Shown here: one piece after another, positions 1 through 8,258 of the stretch
Layout of the letters: each line of letters opens with the position of its first letter
How positions within the stretch are numbered: position 1 is the first letter of the stretch
NCBI RefSeq assembly: GCF_963677125.1
Contig: NZ_OY781882.1
Location: forward strand, 2,550,501 to 2,614,500
Length of the DNA: 64,000 nt
Origin: an uncultured Desulfobacter sp.
GTDB taxonomy: Bacteria; Desulfobacterota; Desulfobacteria; Desulfobacterales; Desulfobacteraceae
Direction: 5' to 3'
Notes under the pieces: generated by a model
Seen by the model: the letters and a program-made list of their open reading frames with translations, nothing else
What the model was told of the DNA's origin: nothing
Databases searched by the model: none
Made by a program: the position numbers and the translations under genes

Positions 1-2
1 GT

Positions 3-203
3 GCAAAGGATAAAATTGTTGTGCTCACAGGCGCGCTTCTTCCTGCCATGTTTAATGCCACGGACGCGGTTTTCAATTTAGGCTGTGCTCTAGGTGCTGT
101 TCAAAAGGCCAACCCTGGTGTTTACATTGCCATGAACGGAAAAATATTCATGGGGGGAAAGGTCGTTAAAAATAGAAAATTAGGTAAATTTGAAGAGCGT
201 TGA
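3..203 (+). CDS. L-asparaginase-type amidohydrolase, C-terminal part
   Basis: This open frame runs in from the left edge, so only the last 66 residues are present. The segment GALLPAMFNATDAVFN followed by a GVYIAMNGKIF stretch matches the C-terminal half of the asparaginase/glutaminase fold, in which a conserved block near the threonine/lysine active site precedes a NATDA-like helix. The family hydrolyses L-asparagine, or a related amide, to the acid and ammonia. The end, VVKNRKLGKFEER, is typical of the short asparaginase-domain proteins of deltaproteobacteria. The N-terminal catalytic threonines lie outside the window, so substrate and activity cannot be judged. The stop is 44 bases before the next gene on the same strand, so the two may be co-transcribed. 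Confidence 0.75.
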   Translation, partial: AKDKIVVLTGALLPAMFNATDAVFNLGCALGAVQKANPGVYIAMNGKIFMGGKVVKNRKLGKFEER

Positions 204-247
204 AGGCCATCCCCCCCAAAAAAAAGGAGAAAAACAAGGAGAATCTA

Positions 248-1033
248 ATGGAAGACAATCAAGCTAATCCATACGCTGTCCTGGACCAGCCCCAGGTGCT
301 TCAATATCTGTTTCATCCGCGGCGCGACGTTCCGGGAAAGTCCGTTTCCGACAAGGAATATTTTATTCCCGTTGACCAGGATATTGAAATCGGGGCAACC
401 TTTCACTTGGCAGCCCCCTCATTTCCCACCATTCTTTTCTTTCACGGCAATGGCGAGATCGTATCCGACTATGATGATCTTGGGCCCGTTTTCAATCAAC
501 AGGGTATCAATTTTATAGTTGTCGACTACCGGGGATACGGCAAATCTTCAGGCTCACCCACAGTCTCTTCAATGCTGCTGGATTGCCATAAAATTTTGGA
601 TTTCGTTATTAAGGAACTTAAAAATCGTGCTTTTACAGGTTCCCTGACGGTTATGGGCCGATCCCTTGGCAGTGCACCGGCTCTGGAGTTGGCAGCCAAT
701 CGTCAAGACAGAATTGACAGGCTGGTCATCGAAAGCGGATTTGCCCATGCGGCCCCACTGTTGAAGACCCTCGGGCTTGATCCCGGCAAAATTGGTTTTC
801 AGGAAACTCAAGGGTTCGGCAATGCCGATAAAATACAGCACTGGCACAAGCCCCTTTTAGTTATCCATGCCCAGTTTGACCACATTATTGACTTTTCACA
901 AGGCCAAGATCTTTACAATCTTTGCCCTTGCGCAGACAAAAATCTTTTAATGATCCCCGGCGCCAATCACAACGATATTTTTATCAAGGGGTTTGATCAG
1001 TATATGTACAGCCTGAAAATGTTTCTTGACTGA
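248..1033 (+). CDS. alpha/beta hydrolase (serine hydrolase, S33/YfhR-like)
   Basis: A 261-residue cytoplasmic alpha/beta hydrolase. The nucleophile elbow GRSLGS (about residue 135) gives the G-x-S-x-G serine motif, HGNGE (about 64) is the oxyanion-hole region after the third strand, DYRGYGKS is the next conserved loop, and the catalytic aspartate and histidine are probably in QFDHIIDF and GANHND near the C terminus. The architecture resembles the YfhR/ABHD13 group, whose natural substrates are mostly unknown. The start was set at the ATG at 248 because AAGGAG lies just upstream (about 236-241); longer in-frame extensions to 200 lack such a site and are translated poly-Pro/Lys sequence. No signal peptide is visible. 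The function beyond esterase/lipase-like hydrolysis cannot be assigned. Confidence 0.85.
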   Translation: MEDNQANPYAVLDQPQVLQYLFHPRRDVPGKSVSDKEYFIPVDQDIEIGATFHLAAPSFPTILFFHGNGEIVSDYDDLGPVFNQQGINFIVVDYRGYGKSSGSPTVSSMLLDCHKILDFVIKELKNRAFTGSLTVMGRSLGSAPALELAANRQDRIDRLVIESGFAHAAPLLKTLGLDPGKIGFQETQGFGNADKIQHWHKPLLVIHAQFDHIIDFSQGQDLYNLCPCADKNLLMIPGANHNDIFIKGFDQYMYSLKMFLD

Positions 1034-1052
1034 TAGGAGCTTAAAAGGCGGC

Positions 1053-2342
1053 TTAGTCCGTAAACACTTGAATTCTATTTCTCCCTTCATGTTTGGCCTG
1101 GTAAAGTGCCTTATCTGCGCTTTCAAACAAATCCGACATGGGAATATTATCATCTGACGGCTTTAATGTTTCAAGCCCCATGCTGAAAGTAAGATAAGAA
1201 GCGACCGGAGAATCCGGATGGGGCAATTGAACTGTATTTATTTTGTCATGAATGTGTTGTGCGATGTAAACAGCACCGGATTTATCCGTATCAGGCATCA
1301 GAATACCAAATTCCTCTCCGCCCAAACGAATGACGAGATCTGTCTGACGGGAGACAGTTTGTGTCAGTAGCGCCGCCACTTGTTTAAGGCACTCGTCCCC
1401 GGCCGGATGGCCCAGCGTATCATTATACCGTTTAAAATAATCAATATCGATGATAAGAAAACTCAGCGGCCTGTCACTCCGGCGGCAGAACTGCCATTGA
1501 TATGCCAACGCTTCGTCAAACTTCCTGCGATTGCCCAAACCGGTCAGGCCATCCACCAATGTAAGCTGTGTAAGCTTTTCCTGCTGTTTTGTTATTTTTT
1601 CAGACATTTGAGCAATTGTTTCCACAAGACTGGTTAATTCCCTGGATATCGGTTTCGGATATTCAGACGGCGGGTCTCCTTCCCCAATCTTAAGCGCCAC
1701 CGTCTCAACCTTGTGAATAACAATTCTCAGTTTATTGGTCAAAATAGCGACAATTATTGCTGTGAGTAAAAGAATGATCAAATTTATTGTCGTAAGCAGT
1801 TTAGTTATCCGTATCTGTTTTTCAGTTGCTTTTTCTTCGGCAAATGCAATTCTCATTGCTCCGATAATTTTAGCGTCTAACAAATAGGGAACAGCATAAT
1901 AAAACATATTCTTTTCCAATGTATTGCTGTATCGAGAAGATTTTCCGGGTTGTCCCTGGAGCGCGGCCTTCATCTCCGGCCGTCCGGCATGGTTCTCCAT
2001 TTTTCGGTAATCATGATGGCTATCAAAAAAAACGACGCCTTGCGTGTCCATAAGCGTTAACCGGATCTTCCCTTCATTGCAGATTCTTGTCAGCTGACGT
2101 ATTTTTTCATCCTCTATACGGTATTGAAAGAATTCTTCATCACTGATTAGTTCATGTAGCAAATGACCCTGGTTGGACAAGTCGTGAAAAACCATTTCAT
2201 TGAATTCATTTTTAAGCGCCCTAACGGTTCCGAAATTAACAAGAGAAAACTGAATGATAAGAACTATCAATTGAAAGGCCAGCAGTATCCAAAAAAGCCT
2301 TATCCGCCCCATTAGACCTCTTTTGTTATCAATCCTGTCCAT
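1053..2342 (-). CDS. membrane diguanylate cyclase with periplasmic sensor
   Basis: A 429-residue protein. A transmembrane helix near residues 14-34 is followed by a periplasmic sensor of about 135 residues, a second transmembrane helix near 185-205, a HAMP-like linker, a short coiled coil and a GGDEF domain (about 265-425). The active-site signature is RLGGEEF, preceded at the usual five-residue spacing by RQTD, the RxxD inhibitory I-site. It should therefore make c-di-GMP from two GTP and be feedback-inhibited. The ligand of the sensor is unknown. The ATG at 2342 has GGAG five bases upstream. The gene converges on the hydrolase at 248-1033 with 19 bases between them. The 200 bases upstream hold no gene. 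Confidence 0.9.
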   Translation of the reverse strand: MDRIDNKRGLMGRIRLFWILLAFQLIVLIIQFSLVNFGTVRALKNEFNEMVFHDLSNQGHLLHELISDEEFFQYRIEDEKIRQLTRICNEGKIRLTLMDTQGVVFFDSHHDYRKMENHAGRPEMKAALQGQPGKSSRYSNTLEKNMFYYAVPYLLDAKIIGAMRIAFAEEKATEKQIRITKLLTTINLIILLLTAIIVAILTNKLRIVIHKVETVALKIGEGDPPSEYPKPISRELTSLVETIAQMSEKITKQQEKLTQLTLVDGLTGLGNRRKFDEALAYQWQFCRRSDRPLSFLIIDIDYFKRYNDTLGHPAGDECLKQVAALLTQTVSRQTDLVIRLGGEEFGILMPDTDKSGAVYIAQHIHDKINTVQLPHPDSPVASYLTFSMGLETLKPSDDNIPMSDLFESADKALYQAKHEGRNRIQVFTD

Positions 2343-2544
2343 ACATACTCCAGACCCGTTTGACCATCATCTCAGACAACCATGGGTCGCATGACTCTAT
2401 AAAAAATTTAATTGGGATTTCGTTTCAGATTACAAAAATAAAATACGACATTTTGAACATCAATGAAAGCAGGATATATAAAAACAATCACAACTGGACA
2501 TATATTGATGAATATCGTTAGTGGGGTATTTTTCAGGCAATGTT

Positions 2545-2781
2545 CTACTTATCAGCTGCCTTTTTTAAATCTTGAACCAGGGCGGACAGATCCAGGTTGT
2601 ATTTTTCGGCAACAGTTTCAAGGGATTCAAAGAGAGCGTTACAGCAGATACACTCCCCGGCCCTGTCATCCCAGCGCTTAAATACCTCCTGGGTGGCACT
2701 GTATGTTGAAACAATGTCCAGCACGGTCATGCCGGGCTCAATTGCACAGGTCGAAGAACGATTCTCTGATTTATCCGTCAT
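2545..2781 (-). CDS. DUF1858-family small protein
   Basis: A 78-residue protein that fits the DUF1858 pattern: an N-terminal M-x-V-x-D-I-V-xx-Y segment, a TQEVFKRW helix, then a paired-cysteine motif (GECICCNALFES) and an ETVAEKYNLDLSALVQDLKK tail. DUF1858 domains occur alone or fused to ScdA/RIC-like iron-sulfur repair proteins and hydroxylamine-reductase-like proteins, and are thought to bind small redox ligands or metals; this is not proven. It is the last gene of the operon beginning with the YedE transporter (26 bases after the kinase-fold gene), so it may act in sulfur or selenium trafficking. That role is an inference from position. Confidence 0.75.
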   Translation of the reverse strand: MTDKSENRSSTCAIEPGMTVLDIVSTYSATQEVFKRWDDRAGECICCNALFESLETVAEKYNLDLSALVQDLKKAADK

Positions 2782-2807
2782 TTTTTAACCACTTTATACT
2801 TATTTTC

Positions 2808-3683
2808 TCAACAAAAACTTGGGTTTGGATCTTCCAGAACCTGGGACAGGGCTTTGGGGATCTGCACAATAATATCCATCACCTGTGAGGCGGGTGTGGG
2901 ATCGGCAAGCATCCCGGCCATTCGATTGACGCGGGCCGCAATCCGGCAGGCTTGCCGGATGCTTTTCCCGGATTCGATCAACGCGCAGGCAAGCCCGGTC
3001 AGGGTATCCCCAGTGCCACCCATGGCTTCCATGGCTTCGGCAGACGGTCTGCTGATCTGGTCCATAATTTCACCGTCAGCCACCGTATAATCGACACTGC
3101 CCTTGACCAGAAGGTGACGGGCCCCGTTTTTATATTCATAGGCCCGGGCAATCAAATCCGGTACCTGGTTGTCCTGATGCAGAATAAAACCTCTGGTGTA
3201 AAAGGGATGGGGCGCTGTTTCATCAGCCAAAAAAGAGAGTTCCCCTACATCCGGGGTGAACAGGTCATAGCTTGGGGCCTGGCTGCTCATCTTGGCCGCA
3301 TACATGAAGCCGGCATCCGCGATGAGTACAGGTCTTTTTCTCATCTCTTCCACGGTAAAAAGAACCTTATTGTGCCAGTCTACGTCGGGCTGAAGATAGT
3401 GAAACACCAGAGTGGTTGGGGCGATATCCGGCAGTTCACGAGACAGGCGTTCATACAGTTTGCGGCTGCCCTTGCCGGTGCCGATGTCACCCACCAAGGC
3501 AGCTTCAACCTGCATTGATCCGAGCACTTGACACGCAGCCAGCACTGCGCCGACCAAGGCTGCAGTGCCCCGGTTCACAGGCACACGAATACCGTTAACA
3601 ATTATATCCGCCCCGTCCAGAGCCGGCGCCCCAAAGGTCAACGGGAAGGAGTCATTCGGCACGGTGCCGACGATCAGGAGCAT
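2808..3683 (-). CDS. ribokinase-fold protein, NAD(P)H-hydrate dehydratase-like
   Basis: A 291-residue protein with the fold and key motif of the YjeF C-terminal (CARKD) dehydratase family. AMGGTGDTLTGL near residue 230 is the anion-hole/ATP-binding glycine-aspartate loop, and LIADAGFMYA and LFTPDVGELSFLA correspond to the substrate-side loops (compare N-x-D and TPHxGE in the family). The family repairs hydrated NAD(P)H using ADP or ATP, but this member is divergent and embedded in a sulfur/selenium operon, so another small molecule could be the substrate. The start at 3683 (MLLIVGTV) overlaps the stop of the DUF3343 gene by ten bases; a longer frame to 3728 would overlap further and reads as low-complexity sequence. 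Confidence 0.7.
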   Translation of the reverse strand: MLLIVGTVPNDSFPLTFGAPALDGADIIVNGIRVPVNRGTAALVGAVLAACQVLGSMQVEAALVGDIGTGKGSRKLYERLSRELPDIAPTTLVFHYLQPDVDWHNKVLFTVEEMRKRPVLIADAGFMYAAKMSSQAPSYDLFTPDVGELSFLADETAPHPFYTRGFILHQDNQVPDLIARAYEYKNGARHLLVKGSVDYTVADGEIMDQISRPSAEAMEAMGGTGDTLTGLACALIESGKSIRQACRIAARVNRMAGMLADPTPASQVMDIIVQIPKALSQVLEDPNPSFC

Positions 3684-4234
3684 TGGCGGATCATCTCCTG
3701 ATGGGCCAACTCCAGGGCATATCCACAAAGGGTATGCCCGATTTCACCGGGTCGCGGGGCCTCGTCCAGGTGTCTGCCCACCATTTCACACGCAAGGTAG
3801 GGCACATCCGGACACCCGCCGCCTGAAATATTGACGATAATTTTTGTTTGTTTTTCAATGGTCAGCTTCATATTGGCGGCCCGGACCATAAGATAATCGC
3901 CAAAATCTTTGGTGTGAAAAAGGTCCACGGGCTTGAGCAGAGGATGCGTCACAGGCACCACTTCCAGGGGCGGAAGGCCAGCCTCTTCAAGCTGCCTTGT
4001 CACCATCAGCCGTTCAATGAGGGGAAACTGAATCACCAAATCGCAACCGCTTTGAATCCCGGGAGGAGGTCCCATCACCTTGATCTCCCATCCCCGGGAT
4101 TTTAAAAAATTTTCCGCCTGGATCACTTCGGATGTGTTCTCAAACACCAGGATACCCAGATCTTGGGTTGCCTTCCCGGGCAGACCCTTTTGTGGCCGGT
4201 TAAACAGACGGGATATGCGTTTAAACACCGACAT
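3674..4234 (-). CDS. DUF3343-containing putative Se/S carrier protein
   Basis: A 186-residue protein. Residues about 25-105 match DUF3343: ILVFENTSEVIQAENFLKS, then a VMGPPPGIQSGCDLVI segment with the conserved cysteine near residue 65. DUF3343 proteins are found beside YedE/YedF-type genes and are proposed selenium or sulfur carriers. Unlike the minimal 80-90 residue forms, this one has an extra C-terminal domain containing NISGGGCPDVPYLACEM and TLCGYAL, giving three further cysteines that could hold a persulfide or selenopersulfide. It is translationally coupled to the TusA-like gene upstream (stop and start share one base) and to the kinase-fold gene downstream (ten-base overlap). The carrier role is inferred from family and context. 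Confidence 0.75.
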   Translation of the reverse strand: MSVFKRISRLFNRPQKGLPGKATQDLGILVFENTSEVIQAENFLKSRGWEIKVMGPPPGIQSGCDLVIQFPLIERLMVTRQLEEAGLPPLEVVPVTHPLLKPVDLFHTKDFGDYLMVRAANMKLTIEKQTKIIVNISGGGCPDVPYLACEMVGRHLDEAPRPGEIGHTLCGYALELAHQEMIRQCS

Positions 4235-4452
4235 TACCCTTTTTGAATAAAAATCTGGGTATCATCGGCATTGTCCTTGATGTCGGAAACGTTCCAGCCT
4301 TTGCTCTCTGCCGCCCGGACCACATTCTCTCTGGAGGCCATGTTGTCAACGATAACTTCCAGTTCACTATCTGTTCCGGATTTTATGGCATCCAGGGTCA
4401 TCAGTACCGGCTGGGGGCAGGAAAGCCCCCTTGCGTCGACTATTTTGCTCAT
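4234..4452 (-). CDS. yedF: TusA/SirA-type sulfur (selenium) carrier
   Basis: A 72-residue TusA-family protein. The active site is in DARGLSCPQPVLMT: the C-P-x-P motif with Cys12 carries a persulfide in this family. The small two-layer alpha/beta fold passes sulfur between cysteine desulfurases and thiolation, molybdenum-cofactor or selenium pathways. The gene lies 36 bases downstream of a YedE-type membrane protein and is coupled to a DUF3343 gene, an arrangement seen in predicted selenium-uptake operons, hence the YedF name. It lacks the extra C-terminal domain of the longer selenium YedF proteins, so assignment to selenium rather than sulfur is tentative. Confidence 0.85.
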   Translation of the reverse strand: MSKIVDARGLSCPQPVLMTLDAIKSGTDSELEVIVDNMASRENVVRAAESKGWNVSDIKDNADDTQIFIQKG

Positions 4453-4488
4453 TACATCCCCCTTATCTGTATATTTGTATCATTTAAA

Positions 4489-5580
4489 TCAAACAGTGAT
4501 TCTCTTTTTCATGGCAAATCCGATGAACAGGCAAACGGCGAAACCGACGATAACCGCGGCGATACCGTGGGGGCCAACCCCCTTGGGAGAGCTTGCCAGT
4601 CCAAAATTGTGAGCAAAGGCCGCACCGGCAATCATCCCCAGCACAAAAACAGAGGCATCGTTATCCCCTTCACCAGCCAGGAAAAGCTGGCGTCCGGGGC
4701 AACCGCCGGCCAGGGCAAAGGCCAGTCCGGCCAGGGCCATGCCCAGAAAATTCCAGAGATGGACATTATGGGCCACAGGCTGGCCTGTAAATCCGACGTG
4801 AAACTGGCCTAAAACAACATTGGCAACACAGGCACAGATCAAAAGAGACAAAAAGCCTGAGAGCAGATGGGTCTGGCCGAACAGAATCAGGTCACGAAGA
4901 GCGCCCATGGTGCAGAACCGGCTGCGCTGGGCCAAAAAGCCAATGCCTAAGCCCACCACAAGGGAGATCAGCAACGGTGCATGCATGGCCCCGGGCCCTT
5001 TGAGGCTGTAAAACAACACACCGCTTTTATCTTCCCCTGAGACCTGGGGATAGATGAACATGAGAATCAAAAGACCGAGCATCACCAGGGGCAACATCCA
5101 TCCGGCACCGGCATGGGTGGCTTGGGTGCGTCCCAGGTTATACCCGTTTTTCAAGAACATGACCCCGATCCAGACGCCGAACCCCAACCCCAGAATTCCC
5201 AAAATAGCATTCAGGTCGCCGCCGGCCAGGCGAAGCACGGCCCGCCAGGGGCACCCCAGAAAAACAAGGGCACCGATCATGGCAAAAACGCCCAAAACAA
5301 AACGAACAATGGGGGCGGACCCGCATCGTGGCTTAAACTCTTTAAAGCTGTAAGCCGCAACCAGGGAACCCAACACGAATCCAATAATTTCAGGGCGTAT
5401 ATACTGAACAACACCCGCCCGGTGCAATCCGATGGCCCCTGCAATATCCCGCTCAAAACAGGCAACACAGATGCCCATATTTCCCGGATTTCCAAGTTTC
5501 TGTAAAACAGCGGCAAGGACGCCGATCACAGCGCCGACTACAATGATGCCGACGCGGGTGGAAAAAAAATTTTTAGCCAT
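4489..5580 (-). CDS. yedE: YedE-family sulfur/selenium transporter
   Basis: A 363-residue integral membrane protein with about ten hydrophobic helices. It contains two repeats of the YeeE/YedE signature: CVACFERDIAGAIGL with FLGCPWRAVLRLAGGD in the first half, and RSRFCTMGALRDLIL with LAGGCPGRQLFLAGEGD in the second. The paired cysteines of such motifs line the thiosulfate path in YeeE. Together with the downstream TusA and DUF3343 genes this looks like the 'seleno-YedE' group proposed to import a selenium compound. The start at 5580 was chosen because AGGAGGT lies about 12 bases upstream; a longer frame to 5676 has no comparable site. It heads a five-gene minus-strand operon running to 2545. 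Confidence 0.85.
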   Translation of the reverse strand: MAKNFFSTRVGIIVVGAVIGVLAAVLQKLGNPGNMGICVACFERDIAGAIGLHRAGVVQYIRPEIIGFVLGSLVAAYSFKEFKPRCGSAPIVRFVLGVFAMIGALVFLGCPWRAVLRLAGGDLNAILGILGLGFGVWIGVMFLKNGYNLGRTQATHAGAGWMLPLVMLGLLILMFIYPQVSGEDKSGVLFYSLKGPGAMHAPLLISLVVGLGIGFLAQRSRFCTMGALRDLILFGQTHLLSGFLSLLICACVANVVLGQFHVGFTGQPVAHNVHLWNFLGMALAGLAFALAGGCPGRQLFLAGEGDNDASVFVLGMIAGAAFAHNFGLASSPKGVGPHGIAAVIVGFAVCLFIGFAMKKRITV

Positions 5581-5810
5581 GACCCGGCTACCTCCTATAC
5601 ATGTCATTAAGTTATAACAGGTTTCATACAACACAAAACTGATTGCGTATTCAACATTTTTTGTCATCCATGACAATTTTTATCCAATTGATTGTGACGA
5701 TAGGAATTTTAAATGCCAATTTAATTTCTAAATAGTTTTTGCACATGCCCGGCAGGTTATAATGCTGTGCGCCGACAAAAATCAAGATCAATGTAAAAAT
5801 TGATCGAATC

Positions 5811-6293
5811 TCACTGCCCGGCAATGGGGGCAACAAACCTGGACTCTGAATCCCAAGGAAAAAGAATCCAGGTGTCCTGGCTGACTTCTGTGACATGGAC
5901 GTCCACCAGGGGCTTTCCAGCAGGTTTGGCATAAACGGTTGCAAAATAGGCTTTGGGCAGCATCTGTCTTACGATTTTGGCCGTACCTCCGGTATCCACA
6001 AGGTCATCAATGATCAACATTCCGTCCCCGTCACCAGCCATGGATTTCAGGATGGTGGAGTCACCCTGACTCTGCCAGTCATAGCTGGTGATGCAGATGG
6101 TGTCGACCAGATGAATATCCAGTTCCCTGGCAATGATGGCTGCCGGTACCAGTCCCCCCCGGGTGACTGCCACAATCCCCTTCCATGGACGGTTAAGATC
6201 ATGCAGACGCCGGGACAGCGCCTTGGCATCCCGGTGCAGCTGTTCCCAGGAAATAGGGTAATTTTGATTATACCGTTCATTTTTATTTGACAT
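5811..6293 (-). CDS. gpt: xanthine(-guanine) phosphoribosyltransferase
   Basis: A 160-residue purine salvage enzyme. ISWEQLHRDAKALSRRL at the N terminus and VAVTRGGLVPAAIIAREL are characteristic of Gpt. The PRPP-binding loop is LIIDDLVDTGGTAK (about residues 93-106), with the two acidic residues followed by D-T-G-G-T. The C-terminal W-x-x-FPW segment matches the hood region that recognises the purine. It transfers the phosphoribosyl group from PRPP to xanthine or guanine. Length equals the E. coli enzyme within a few residues. Upstream of YedE on the same strand, but 230 bases separate the two genes, so it is probably its own unit. Confidence 0.92.
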   Translation of the reverse strand: MSNKNERYNQNYPISWEQLHRDAKALSRRLHDLNRPWKGIVAVTRGGLVPAAIIARELDIHLVDTICITSYDWQSQGDSTILKSMAGDGDGMLIIDDLVDTGGTAKIVRQMLPKAYFATVYAKPAGKPLVDVHVTEVSQDTWILFPWDSESRFVAPIAGQ

Positions 6294-6380
6294 GACAGAT
6301 GCCTCCTTTACAATATCGGCTGAAAATTTTTCAAATCTGCCTTTTTTATGTTATCGGGCAAGAAAAACAAAGGAACAAAA

Positions 6381-6563
6381 ATGAAAAAAACCATCCAATT
6401 GTGCCCCTCATGCGATGGGAAACTTGTTGTCAGACGCGCCTGTCCCCATGTTATCATATGCTGTGATGCCTGTGGGAAAAATTATCCCCAGGAAAAATAC
6501 AAAGAACTCATAGACGATTACTGGGAGGAAAAGCTGGCCAATATACCGGTGAACAGACTTTAG
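6381..6563 (+). CDS. dual-CxxC small zinc-ribbon protein
   Basis: A 60-residue protein with two knuckles: CPSCDGKL near residues 8-15 and CCDACGKNY near 32-40, with RRACPHVI between them. This layout (a CxxC, an R-x-C-x-x-V stretch, then CxxCGK-x-Y and an acidic helix) resembles the 'dual CXXC motif small (seleno)protein' family of deltaproteobacteria, some members of which carry selenocysteine. Here every such position is an ordinary cysteine codon and the frame ends at TAG, so no recoding is needed. The ATG at 6381 follows an AAAGGAAC stretch. It most likely binds zinc; the biological role is unknown. It sits between gpt and a lytic transglycosylase with no clear operon partner. Confidence 0.65.
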   Translation: MKKTIQLCPSCDGKLVVRRACPHVIICCDACGKNYPQEKYKELIDDYWEEKLANIPVNRL

Positions 6564-6665
6564 GATTATCATCAAAAATATTTAAAACTGCGTCCTGATA
6601 TGATAAGATTATTTTCTGAGTAAATTCTTAAACGCGTCAACCTAATTTTTTCTTTTGGAGTTTAT

Positions 6666-8018
6666 ATGGCACGTTTTTCAGGACCATCGGTCTGTTTAAT
6701 CGTTTTCGTATCAATTGTAATCGGTGTATGCGGCACTGCCGCCCCAGTCTGTCAGGCGTCACAGCCCGCGGCATCCCCTGAGCAGACAGAACTTTTTCCG
6801 GTTTATGACCTAATCAAACCCAATATAACATTCTGGACAAATATATTTACCCAGTACACCAGGGGCCAGGCCCTGGTCCACGATATGGGGGATTTGTCCA
6901 GAATTTATGAAGAAATCAAACTCAATCCTGCCAAAAGCAGGGCCGCAGCCCGGACAAACAAGAAAATTAAAAAAAAGGTACTTAAGAAATACAGAGCCAT
7001 ATTGATAAGCCTCTCCAAGGGCAAGACGCCGAAAACGCCAACGGAAAAAAAAGTGGCGGCCCTGTTTCCGGACAAAACCAAACCTGTGACGTTCAGGCGT
7101 GCCGCCCAGAGGCTTCGGGTGCAGACCGGCTTAAAAGAGCATTTCATGGAAGGGGTAATCCGCTCAGGCGCCCTGATAGATGAATTCAAAATGATAATAA
7201 AATCCTATGGCCTGCCCGAAGACCTGGCCTACCTGCCATGCCTTGAATCGGCCTTTGACGTCCACACCTACTCAAAATACGGTGCCGCCGGACTATGGCA
7301 GTTCACCCATTATACAGGCAAACTGTTCATGGATATCAACCATGTAGTGGACCAGCGCCGGGACCCCATTGTCTCCACCCATGGCGCAGCCCAGCTTCTG
7401 AAAAGAAATTATGAAAAACTTCAAAATTGGCCAATGGCCATTACAGCATACAACCACGGCCTTTACGGCATGTCCCGGGCAAAGGATAAACACAAAACCT
7501 ATCCTGCCATATATTCAAATTACAGCAGCCGCTCCTTTAGGTTTGCCTCACGCAATTTTTATCCGGAATTTATCGCCGCACGGAATGTAGCGAAAAATTA
7601 TGATAAATATTACGGCAATATTACCCTGGATAAACCTGGACAGCAGACCCGGTATAAGGTTCAAGGATTTGTCGCGGCAAAAGATCTTGTCCGCGCATTG
7701 CCTATGGATCTGCAAACTTTGAAAGCGATGAATCCGGCACTGAGAAAGCCGGTCTTTGACGGTAAAAAATACATCCCCCCCGGACAAACCCTGTATCTGC
7801 CCAAGCACATATCTTTGGACTTGCTGAACAAAACCCTTGGACCTCTATACCGTACAGCTCAGAGACACACCCCCTTTCACCGGGTGGTAAAAGGCGATAC
7901 CGCCGGCAGCATTGCCAATACCTACAAGGTCCCCCTTAAAGAGCTGATTGCAATGAACGGGCTTGGGAAAAAGGCAATGATCCGTGTGGGTCAAACCCTG
8001 AAAATTCCGTTTAAATAA
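6666..8018 (+). CDS. membrane-bound lytic transglycosylase with LysM (MltD-like)
   Basis: A 450-residue exported murein hydrolase. An N-terminal hydrophobic segment (about residues 8-32) serves as signal peptide or anchor. An SLT family 1 domain lies around residues 170-310, with PCLESAFD holding the predicted catalytic glutamate (about 194) and the usual GLWQF and AYNHG motifs. A degenerate LysM-like stretch (about 325-380) is followed by a clear C-terminal LysM (HRVVKGDTAGSIANTYKV to GQTLKIPF). It cleaves peptidoglycan glycan strands to 1,6-anhydromuropeptides. Typical MltD proteins have two or more LysM domains, so this is a near-standard member. The start follows TTTTGGAG; the gene appears monocistronic, followed by hairpins at 8068 and 8119. 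Confidence 0.9.
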   Translation: MARFSGPSVCLIVFVSIVIGVCGTAAPVCQASQPAASPEQTELFPVYDLIKPNITFWTNIFTQYTRGQALVHDMGDLSRIYEEIKLNPAKSRAAARTNKKIKKKVLKKYRAILISLSKGKTPKTPTEKKVAALFPDKTKPVTFRRAAQRLRVQTGLKEHFMEGVIRSGALIDEFKMIIKSYGLPEDLAYLPCLESAFDVHTYSKYGAAGLWQFTHYTGKLFMDINHVVDQRRDPIVSTHGAAQLLKRNYEKLQNWPMAITAYNHGLYGMSRAKDKHKTYPAIYSNYSSRSFRFASRNFYPEFIAARNVAKNYDKYYGNITLDKPGQQTRYKVQGFVAAKDLVRALPMDLQTLKAMNPALRKPVFDGKKYIPPGQTLYLPKHISLDLLNKTLGPLYRTAQRHTPFHRVVKGDTAGSIANTYKVPLKELIAMNGLGKKAMIRVGQTLKIPFK

Positions 8019-8067
8019 CGGCCATGGGCCGACATAGGATATCTAATTAAAAAAACAGTATATTCCA

Positions 8068-8151
8068 TTCTGGCTACGCCAGAAACTCACCCCCCGATCT
8101 CAGGATCAACGTTTCGGCGGCCAGGGTATGGGGTCTATTAAATCCCTGGCC
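8068..8151 (+). terminator. two hairpins downstream of the lytic transglycosylase
   Basis: Two inverted repeats follow the mltD-like stop. The first, 8068-8084, has arms TTCTGGC and GCCAGAA around a 3-base loop. The second, 8119-8151, has arms GGCCAGGG and CCCTGGCC around 17 bases. Neither has a strong downstream T-run, so intrinsic termination is uncertain; they could also protect the 3' end of the mRNA. The rest of 8152-8258 shows no gene. Confidence 0.4.
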
Positions 8152-8258
8152 GAACCAAGGACAACGCATCCGGATGACTCAAAAGACCGTCATAGTTTTG
8201 ATGCAAAAATCTCATTTTTCTGTTAGGCCTGTCCTGGGAATAAAAAGACGGTTAGTTA

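Noticed and set aside
2952..3518. A 188-codon plus-strand frame opposite the kinase-fold gene
   Set aside because: It is the antisense shadow of a gene with clear family motifs and has no ribosome site.
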